Assembly: GCA_029721435.1 (NCBI GenBank)
Contig: CM056573.1
Location: 153,223,947-153,287,946 of the forward strand
DNA from: Gymnothorax reevesii
Lineage: Eukaryota > Chordata > Actinopteri > Anguilliformes > Muraenidae
Direction: 5' to 3'
DNA length: 64,000 nt
The notes under the pieces: model-generated
What the model was told of the DNA's origin: nothing
Database searches by the model: none
The model's input: only the letters and a program-made list of their open reading frames with translations
Made by a program: the position numbers and the translations under genes
Part shown: piece by piece, positions 56,031 through 64,000 of the stretch
How positions within the stretch are numbered: position 1 is the first letter of the stretch
How the letters are laid out: every line of letters starts with the position of its first letter

Positions 56031-57232
56031 ACTTAATCACTCATAGCACCTCTTTGTTTAAATTTTAAAAGGCTTTGGTTTTTATTTTTTTTATTTTTTC
56101 TCTTTGTTATATGTGTTTGAGTGATAAGGCCACACCTTTTTTTTATCAGGTTTACCTTGGAGGGGTTTGGTTTTAGCCCGCTTAGATATATGCAGTCTCA
56201 GTTACAAAGTCCATGAGATTGCCAGACTGCTACTCTGATAATATTCATGTTTTAGCATTGTCAGAAACACACCTGGATGCCACTTAGGTAATTCTGAGCT
56301 GAGTACGGAAGGATACAAGTTATTCAAAAGAGACAGAGAGAAATATGGTGGTGGTGTTGCATTTTATGTTCAAGATCACATTTTAGTTGTGCTTTGGGAA
56401 GATATTATGAGTCCTGATATTTAACTTATATGGTGACAGATTTGAAAACTATACTGTAAGGCCACTCCTGTTGGTTGTTGTTGCCGGCCACCCAGTTCTA
56501 ATGTGAATTATCTGGATAAAATACGTGAAACCCTAGATATAGTGACAGATGAAAACAAAGATATCCTCCTTCTTGGTGATTTGAGTATTGACTGGTAGTC
56601 TAAAAATTATTCATGACATAAAAAATCGATTTCTTATGTTGAATGTTTGTAATTTGTAGTAGGTGTATTTTGAGTGGAACCTTTCGAGAGGTTTGGAAAG
56701 AGTCTAAAATAATACCTCTACCAAAAGATGGAAATACAAGTTTTATAGGCTCCAGTTGTAGGCCTATTAGTATCCTCCCTGTATTGAGTAAAATGCTTGA
56801 AAAGATCATATTTAAACGAATATGAAACTACTTTTGTAGACATTTTCTTTGGACGTCTGCACAGCATGCATATAGACTAGGTCACATGACTAGCACTGCA
56901 TTAGTACACATGGCAGATCAGTGGTTGACATACATGGATGACAGGAAACTTGGAACTGTGCTCTTGGATTTTTCGGCAGCTTCTGATGTTATTGACCACA
57001 ACATTCTTATTGCTAAGCTCAAATATTATGGTTTCTCACCTTTAGCTCTTGCCTGGATGAAGAGTTACCTTTTAGATAGAACACAGCGAGTGTTTTTCAA
57101 TGGCAGCTTCTCAGACAGCAAAAAAATATCATGTGGCATTCCACAAGGTAGCTGCACGGGGCCACTCTTATTTTCAATTTTTATGCACTGCCCTCCATAA
57201 TTATTGGCATTCCTGGTTAAGATGTGTCCTTA

Positions 57233-58114
57233 AACCCCCCGTCACACCGGATTGGAGGTGCCACTGTGGAGCTTGTACGGCATAAGCCACAGTGGCACCG
57301 CTATGATCTCCATGGTTCCTCAGTAGTTCCGCAATTGATTGTTGTAGCACCGCAGAAAACTTTCAAAATCGCAGACCCTCACAGTGGCACGGAGGAAACT
57401 TTGAACATGTTCCGCAGTGCCACCGCAGGTTGGACCAATCGCCGTGGCACTGCCATGACCGCCGTGGAGCCGTACAAGGACCTCATTAGCACCTCCATCA
57501 CCGTCGTGTGGTGATGCGCACCATCGAAGTACAACAGCCGTGCAATCGCCAAAAAAGTAGACAGGCGACCCTATAGCTATCCCGTGGTGGTTATGGCGGT
57601 GTTAAGACGGAGCTACCACAGGAGCACTGCGGGTATGGGGGTGCTACCGCGAAGTCATTTTTAACTCTTGTACCACGTTTCGGTAGCATCACCATAGGAA
57701 TAAATCATCAGCAGACAAAATATTACAACGAATTTCAAACGAAAACCGCCTCTCATTTATAGCTGACACGTAGCCTACCTGCTGCCGCAGCACGACCACC
57801 GTAGCACCTCAGTTATATCGCCATCCCCGCAGTAGCACCTCACTGGCCCCTCAACGCTGCCGCCAACACCGCAATACTGCCACTAATAATCGCCGTGGCA
57901 TCACCATCAAATCGTAGTGGCAACCTAATAGCATCGCCATGTTCTCAGTGACCCCACTGTAATTCCGCTTCAGTTTCCCAGTAACACCGCGAAGAGAAAC
58001 ACATGTTTGACGGGTAGGGGAAAACTATGAAAACACTAATGGCGTTGTCACTGCGGTGATGGCGATTTAGACAAAAATCTGCAGTGGCACCTCCAATCCG
58101 GTGTGAAGGGGGTA
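57233..58114. mobile_element. Harbinger-type MITE (TTA duplication) inside Tc1-B
   Basis: Ends ACCCCCCGTCACACCGGATT and ACCCCCTTCACACCGGATTG (complement of the right end) continue with GGAGGTGCCACTG. They are flanked by TTA on both sides (57230-57232, 58115-58117), and the Tc1 sequence rejoins as CCTTTAGCTTC minus one TTA. The inside has no real gene but many GTGGCACCGC / CCGCCGTGGCA-like strings in both directions. Confidence 0.82.
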
Positions 58115-58245
58115 TTAGCTTCATAAAAATTCAGTTTTTTTCTAAATAATATAGGACCACAATGAAAAAAACAGGGAAAGCCAACCTTTAATTCAAGTGC
58201 ACTAATTCAGTGGGGGAAAAAATCCCCCATTAAGAAATAATTTTT

Positions 58246-59299
58246 TTACATCAAATCGTGTGTGCCACAATTATTAGCACCCCTGATGTTAATACTTTGT
58301 ACAACCCCCTTTGGCAACAAAACAGCACCTAATCTTCTCCTATAATGTTTCACAAGATGGGAGAATACAGAAAGGGGAATCTTCAACCATTCCTCTTTCC
58401 ACAATCTCTCTAAATCATCCAGCGACCTGGGTCCTCTCCTCTGCACTCTCCTCTTCAGCTCACTACACAGGTTTTCAATGGGGTTTGGGACTGGGGACTG
58501 AGATGGCTATGGGAGGAGCTTGAGTCTGTGTCTGGTGAACCATTTCTGTGTAGATTTAGCCACATGTTTAGGGTCATTGTCTTGCTGAAAGACGCAGTGA
58601 CGACCCATCTTCAGCTTTTGTGCAGAGGCCACCAGATTTTGATTTAAAATGTCCTGGTATTTCAAAGCGTTCATGATGCCATGCACCCTCACAAGGTTCC
58701 CAGGGCCACTGGAAGAGAAACAGGCCTACAGCATCACCGATCCTCCCCCATACTTCACAGTGGGCATGAGGTGCTTTTCTGCATACTCATCTTTTGTGTT
58801 CCGCCAGACCCACTTTGAGTGTTTGTTGCCAAAAAGCTCTATCTTGGTCTCATCTGACCAAAGAACACGGCCCCAGTTGAATTCCCAGTACCGCTTAGCG
58901 AACTCCAGACGTATGTGTTTATGATTCTGAGTGAGAAAAGGTTTTTTCCGTGCATGCCTCCCAAAGAGCTTGTTGGCATGTAGATAGCGCCTGATGGTTG
59001 TTTTGGACACTTGTGACCCCAAGATGCTACCATTTCTTGCAATTCTTTAACAGTGAGCTTTGGAGAACTTTTATTTGTCTTGCCATCCTCCTCACTGTGC
59101 TTGGTGGCAAAATAACCTTGCGTCATCGTCCAGGCTTGTTTACCACTGTTCCAGGTGTTTTAAACTTCTTTATGATTCCTCTGACAGTAGATATGGGTAG
59201 GTGCAGGCGAGTGGCTATTTTCTTGTAGACATTGTCTGGCTTGCGAAGGTTGACGCACATCTGCCTTACTTGAATGGTGTGCTCCTTTTTCTTTCCCAT
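58246..59299 (-). pseudogene. Tc1-B transposase, broken
   Basis: The gene starts MGKKKEHTIQVRQMCVNL-like, with a broken frame after a few codons. Paired HTH: PDNVYKKIAT, ISTVRGIIKKF. Catalytic core: VLWSDETKIELFGNKHSKWV (first Asp), CVFQQDNDPKHVAKSTQKWF (second Asp), SPVPNPIENLCSELKRRVQR (Glu; DD34E). C-terminus: FSHLVKHYRRRLGAVLLPKG. Stops and frameshifts occur at ~59130, ~58725 and ~58505. This is a different Tc1 family from copy A. Confidence 0.85.
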
Positions 59300-60295
59300 G
59301 TTGAAGAGTGGATAAGAGAAATGGCCTCTGTGTCATGACATATTTATACACCAGGGAAACAGGGAGTGATATATTACTAATTAAATGTTCCTAGATACTC
59401 TGATCAACTTTGTAAACTACTGTAGAAATGACAGAAATACTTCAATTACATTTATATCCTAGGAATTGTCTGAGGTGCCAAAATTGTGGAACTGGTAATT
59501 TTATGAAAAATAATTATTTCTTAGTCAGGGATTTTTTTTCCCTTAAAATTCACTTGAGTTGAAGGTTATATTTTACTGCAATTTTCAGTGTGAGAGTATG
59601 CTTCTGCGATAAAAAATTATGGAGGGCGCTGTAAATGATTTACTGTATTTTCTTAAAATTGCAGATGTAGTCCTGTAAGCTGATGATTCTACTTTGTTCT
59701 GTGCATCTCCAACATTGGCAGAGCTAAGAGTGAATCTACTTAAACAGCTAAATAGCATTAATACATGGATAAAAATGAATAAACATTAACAAGGCCAAAT
59801 GTATTGTATTTGGTAGTAGGAATACTCTCGTTGGCCCCACTGCACTCAACCTTTCTATAGATGTGTTATCAGTTGAGCAGGTTACTCAAACAAAATTACT
59901 GGGTGTGAAGGCAGATAATTCTGTGTCTTGATCTGACCAGATTGACTTCATTGTCTCCAAGATGGGAAAAGGGATTGCTGTTTCAAGGAAATGTTCTGCA
60001 TTTGTTCCACTTGTTTCACCTTCTGTTTTGATTAATGTTGTCAGGTCACTTGTTTTGTTTTAATGATTTTCCTGGCACTGCATGTTTATGTCAATTTCAT
60101 TTTTATTATAAAATGGATTACTGTTTTTATTCTATGCAATTATTCTCACTTATTTTCAGATTTTTATATTGTGTTTTATATTGTGTGATTTAACAATTGT
60201 ATATGTATTATTGTTTTGTGTGGACCCCAGGAAGAATAGCAACCACTTTGTGGAAGCTTATGAGGATCCAAATGAAGAATAAAGAAATTTAAACG

Positions 60296-60988
60296 TAATT
60301 TTGTTAGTGAATGGTATGTACTAAATGTTTCAAGACGGGATCTCCATCGACTTTCAACCTTGCTTAGAATTGGGGAATTTGGGAAAAAATGCGTGTAGAA
60401 GAGAAAATGTTGCTAGAACAATGCAATATTGTCCATTTTGTTCTACTAAGGTTCGATACGTGCCACGTTACTTTTTTTTCTCTTCTTTTTCTGTGTTCCT
60501 TTGTTTTCCCTTGTGCTGCTGTGTTCTCTATTGGTCCAGGTCCCTGCCAGTCATCATCACCCCAAATCCCGCCTCCACCAGTCAGAGGGATCCTTTTCCT
60601 GTCTGTTCCCCCAATCATTTTTCAGACCTTCATTTGGAACAACCAATCATCTTTCATCCCCCGCTATTTCAAATCCTAGATCTTGTGACTAGGAGAGCTG
60701 TTATCTTTGGTTACCGTCATTTTCTACTGTGTGCTTTCTTTCTTATTGTCTTAGCCTTGGAGTCTTGTTTTTTTTTTGAGTTCCAGTCTACATCTTGTTT
60801 TGTGTATATCGGTTTGTGTCGACCACACTGAGGCCAGGGAAGGGTAAGACAGAGGCCTCTATACACTTGCATATAGTAGAACTCTTGTTAGACACCCTAG
60901 TTTAGGAGTGCTTGCCAACCGCTGTATTTTTGTTTTGGGTAGCTAGTGTAGTTAGATAGGTTTTTCCTTTTGTGTATATATGTATATA

Positions 60989-61040
<52 letters not shown>

Positions 61041-61376
61041 TATGATAAAGCAGTTAGCTAGTTTTCCCTTTTGGTTTTCAATAAGCGGTGTTTGGTTTTG
61101 TTCCTTTCTTTTCTTGGGCAAAACTCAGGTCCCCGGACCTTGGATGTGTGTCTTGTGTGTCTGTGTTTTGTGCTGTACATAATGTAAATATTGCATATAC
61201 CCCTTTTGCACGAGTAAACTTTATTGCACTGTACTTGTTTTTGACTCTGTGCATATTTGCCCCCCCCCCCTTCATATGTGATTAGCTGTGGCCCCTTCAG
61301 GCTTAATCTATTTTTACCATCTAACCAAAGCCAAAGTGCGACCCCAGCCTTCCTAAGTACCTGGGTTTGTAACAAG
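60296..61376 (+). other. Possible LTR-derived sequence with (TA)n
   Basis: A T/C-rich stretch with CCTGGGTTTGTAACA at its right edge and an ATTGGTCC (CCAAT-type) string. It looks like an LTR of a fish Gypsy/ERV element, but I could not find a matching TG start or a second LTR. Confidence 0.35.
60973..61043. repeat. (TA)n microsatellite
   Basis: About 70 bp of TATATA with TGTA interruptions at the left side. Open frames across it (IYIYIY) are artefacts. Confidence 0.95.
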
Positions 61377-61588
61377 TTGAAGATGAATTCCATTTTATTT
61401 ATGAATGTATTATGTATTAAGATTTGGGATTAAAACAATACATTTGCAATTATTCTAATTGTGCTTTGTGCAATCGTGTTAATGTTGAAGACTATATTTC
61501 TCATCTTATTCATCAGTATTCATCAATTACCATGTTGAATTACCATAATCAATAATCATGATCAATAACCATATTATGTAAGCAGCAG

Positions 61589-61589
<1 letters not shown>

Positions 61590-61622
<33 letters not shown>
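61590..61622. repeat. (CA)n microsatellite followed by (GA)n
   Basis: Sixteen CA dinucleotides, then GAGAGAGA. Confidence 0.95.
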
Positions 61623-61626
<4 letters not shown>

Positions 61627-61654
61627 AGAGACACAAGTAGTTCACATATGCATA

Positions 61655-61745
61655 GGGAGGGGACAGCCGGCACACTTAGGGTTCGGAGGACAGCCGGAAC
61701 ACTTGGGGCTCGTAAGACAGCTGGCACACTGGGGCTCAGAGGACG
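61655..61745 (+). repeat. ~27-bp minisatellite, three copies
   Basis: GGACAGCCGGCACACTTAGG, GGACAGCCGGAACACTTGGG and AGACAGCTGGCACACTGGGG head to tail, in a GC-rich stretch that runs to about 61990. Confidence 0.75.
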
Positions 61746-62837
61746 ACAGGGGGAACCAGGGGCTAGAAAACGGCAGGCAGGGCAGGCTGGGCCGGGTAAT
61801 GAGGCTGATGGAAAACACAGAGAAGTTAAGGGGACCAGAGGGAACATGCACAGGGGCAAGGAGTGGGAGGCGCGAAGCGCTCGTGAAGCGCAGCGAGGAG
61901 CGTGAGGCGGAGTGAGTGTGGAGCGTAGCGAAGTCAGATTTGCAAGACTGCAGAATCTGGGAACCTTTATAGGACAGGGGCACGGAGAGACACAGGAGCT
62001 GGAACTTAATATAATTAACAAGGGGTGGAACATGAGGGGTTAGTCGGGGTTAGTAAGATAGCAACAGCAAGGGGAAATTAGTAAATGAGAAAGGAAGGAA
62101 GGCTGAAACCCAGAATCCATTAAATCACCAGAAATAGTGTTACAATCAATTAAGACAGAAAACTGCTACAAACAATGACGCGACCGGGGAGAAAGCAAAG
62201 ACAGTACATGGGTAAGACATGGACTGGAATAACACGGGGGAGGAATGAAATGTGAAACACTAAGACATGGACTAAAAACCAACACCACCAAAATAATAAA
62301 AACCTAAAATTAACTAATCAAACACACCGACCCACAGAACACAACAGTAATGTTATTTGTATATGGGCCGATGCCCTTTATACTGAATAATAAACATATG
62401 CATCCTAAAAAAAGACAAGGTTTTTGCAGATGAGTCCTATTTTAAAAATAAATGGCAACATTTCACAAATTCAGCCACAGTATGCAAACTTCAGAGCACA
62501 GCTGTATGTACATTTCCGTCAAACCAGTGTTGAATTTCGGAGGATGTTGCGTCTTTACACAATGTTTCCTTCATTATCCTGTTACTGCGTTAATTTGGTA
62601 CGTTAAAATGCTGTGCCATAAGCTTGATGTTGCAACTTACCTGTTTCAAGATAAGATTGTCTTTAGAAAATTTTCTGTTATGTTGTAAGTCACAGGTACT
62701 GAACCAGGTTATGTCCGGTGTTCATGAAAGGTAATTTGACACCACACCTTTAAGTTTTGCAACAGCGTTCACACTCTGACAACATTAAACAGTCACTGGC
62801 TTGTCTCATTGCGCAGAGCATCATTCAGGTAAACGCA

Positions 62838-62886
62838 ATGAAAATCCTAGCCACCATCACTCTAGTGTGTGTGCTCTTTTGCAGAG
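62838..62886 (+). CDS. Second Ly6-like signal-peptide exon
   Basis: Codes for MKILATITLVCVLFCR plus one base, then GCAGAG|GTAAGACC: the same length, phase and donor as the minus-strand exon at 53552-53600, with one amino-acid change (A to T). Its gene would run to the right. No LU exon follows within 1.1 kb, so the partner exons are either outside the window or absent. The conserved frame and donor favour a gene rather than a random copy. Confidence 0.65.
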
Positions 62887-63483
62887 GTAAGACCATAAAA
62901 AACTTTTATTTAGCAAATTAGCAACCTTCAATACAAACTAAAATTGTTAGTCATAACATGTCATTTAACAGCTGTGGCGACAAAACTCAGTCTTTGCCAC
63001 TGATTGGTTCTCTAACATAATAACCCTTGCAGTTTGTAAAAACTTACTCTAAAAAAATACTCTATTTTAAAATCAAATGAAACAAATGCTATTTTGCAAT
63101 CAGTATCGTTTATGTCCTTTTTGAATTCAATTTCAAGATATATGCTGACCAGCAGTGAAAACACACCACCTTAATGTCATAGCCAAGATACAAATTATGA
63201 ATGTTTATGATCTGAAATTATCATATAAACAAAATCAGATTGATGTTTCAATGATCAATCTGGACACAGAACAAATGCTTTTGGTTTAGATTTCTTGCCT
63301 CAACTTTGGAGTAACAGTACTACAGAGGTGTCTTTGGTGAAAAGGGGCTCAAGTGGGGGTCTAACGCGTCACGTATGCAGCTGTTACGTGACTTGTGACT
63401 GTGAATTCAGACACTTGACTCCAATTTTTATCGGTATATTTACGTACCAGTTCTTTTACTGTTTGCTTTGGTAATCTTACTGT

Positions 63484-63702
63484 TCAGGAGCGAAAATTCC
63501 TTAACAGAGTTGTACGCCAGTCACGCAAGATAATCGGCGTCGACCTTCCAGCTTTAGAGGACCTGTACAGCTCTAGGCTCCTATCTCGGGCCATGAGTAT
63601 TTTAAATGACCCCAGCCACCCTGCTGCTTGTCTTTTTGTGCCCTTTCCATCGGGAAAACGTTGCAGATCAATTAAATGCTCTATACCTCTCCCTTTGTGA
63701 GG
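63484..63702 (+). pseudogene. LINE RT C-terminus (L2/CR1 group), arm 2
   Basis: Plus strand: VQERKFLNRVVRQSRKIIGV, DLPALEDLYSSRLLSRAMSI and LNDPSHPAACLFVPFPSGKR, then CRSIKCSIPLPL. Inverse copy of 52730-53000, with slightly better conservation (SSRLLSRA keeps the Arg). Confidence 0.8.
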
Positions 63703-64000
63703 AGCTTTTTTTCCAAGTACAATATGTAGACTTAATTTAAAGTTTGTATTGAACGTCTTTTGAAATATGTAGGCTGTTCTCTTATGATGTGCACTTGATA
63801 AATGTTTGTATGAGTGTTGGCCAGTTATGCACAGGCACTTTACCAAAAATTTTAAGCACTTTTATGGTCTTGTACAGTCCCACTGGAAAATCCACGTGAG
63901 TTTGTTCCTCTTTCGAAAACTAACAAAAAACTAACCCCAAGCACTTCTTTCAGTACTATAGCAGAAGCAAAGTCAAAGAGGATGTTAAGTGCATAAAGAA

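Larger units (their letters stand above)
57186..59631 (-). mobile_element. Tc1/mariner transposon (copy B) inserted in the LINE RT
   Basis: Ends TGCCCTCCATAATTATTGGC and CAGCGCCCTCCATAATTTTT (complement of the right end) are inverted, with the right side flanked by TA. The element contains a Tc1 transposase on the minus strand and one inserted MITE; without the MITE it is about 1.56 kb, the family norm. It splits the LINE RT between GPLLFSIF and ADDSTLF. Confidence 0.88.
56031..60295 (+). pseudogene. Jockey-superfamily LINE ORF2 remnant, split by a Tc1
   Basis: Endonuclease traces near 56250 are heavily broken. The RT reads SGTFREVWKESKIIPLPKDG, CRPISILPVLSKMLEKIIF, DDRKLGTVLLDFSAASDVID (the usual AAFD is AASD) and CGIPQGSCTGPLLFSIF. 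There the Tc1 enters. The frame resumes at ~59632 with LKIADVV, ADDSTLFCASPTLAELRVNL and a decayed C-terminus. The 3' end AGGAAGAATAGCAACCAC…GGATCCAAATGAAG is like that of Rex1/Babar-type fish LINEs. The clade is therefore uncertain within CR1/L2/Rex1. Confidence 0.72.
62205..64000 (+). repeat. Inverted duplication, arm 2 (continues beyond the window)
   Basis: Inverse of 52428-54462, minus the 240 bp at 54093-54332. It starts with the LTR-like end, then the Ly6 signal exon, introns and LINE pieces. The last base pairs with ~52428, so the right limit is outside the window. The 23-kb element's insertion point would lie about 240 bp further on. Confidence 0.88.

Noticed and set aside
60897..61182. 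Open frames with IYIYIY runs
   Set aside because: Translation of the (TA)n microsatellite.
62886..64000. Complete second Ly6 gene
   Set aside because: Only the signal exon lies in the window; nothing with LU cysteines follows, so a full gene cannot be claimed.

Overview
The window is eukaryotic, almost certainly from a ray-finned fish. Evidence for this is the fish-type Tc1 transposons, a two-gene PIF/Harbinger element, an L2 LINE with the 'GAGCGTCTGCTAA' 3' end known from UnaL2-like elements, an L1 of the L1/Tx1 type, a chromovirus, and spliced Ly6/uPAR-type exons with vertebrate splice sites. The species cannot be named from the sequence. Most of the 64 kb is transposable elements nested in one another. 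I see no rRNA, tRNA, operon or CRISPR.

The host signal is a Ly6/uPAR (LU-domain) gene on the minus strand: a signal-peptide exon near 53.6 kb, the first half of the LU domain near 26.2 kb and the second half near 0.45 kb. All junctions are phase 1 with canonical splice sites, so two introns of about 27 and 26 kb carry nearly all the repeats. A second copy of the signal exon lies on the plus strand at 62.8 kb, inside an inverted duplication (arms 52.4-54.46 kb and 62.2 to beyond 64 kb). Two Ly6 first exons therefore face away from each other.

Layout. 0-0.5 kb: LU exon. 1.5-7 kb: a DDE transposase relic broken by a MITE and by a Tc1, the Tc1 itself split by a PIF/Harbinger. 8.2-19.9 kb: a hAT split by a nearly full-length L1. 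21-24 kb: an L2 piece joined to a 5'-truncated chromovirus. 24.7-25.5 kb: inverted-repeat elements. 26.1 kb: LU exon. 26.9-28.9 kb: 3' part of a CR1/L2-like LINE, minus strand. 28.9-52.2 kb: one 23-kb object with hAT-like ends, an 8-bp target duplication and long inverted arms built partly of ~154-bp tandem repeats; it contains an L2, a small hAT, a further inverted-repeat element, a hairpin MITE and a complete Ty3/Gypsy provirus. 52.2-52.5 kb: 5' part of the same split LINE. 54.6-55.6 kb: a probable Penelope-like fragment with a degenerate hammerhead-like motif. 55.6-60.3 kb: another LINE split by a Tc1 that itself carries a Harbinger-type MITE. 60.3-62.2 kb: LTR-like and simple repeats.

Nothing here looks like an active pathway. 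Among element genes only the L1 ORF1 is free of stops and frameshifts; the others are broken. The most unusual object is the 23-kb foldback-like element inserted in the LINE.
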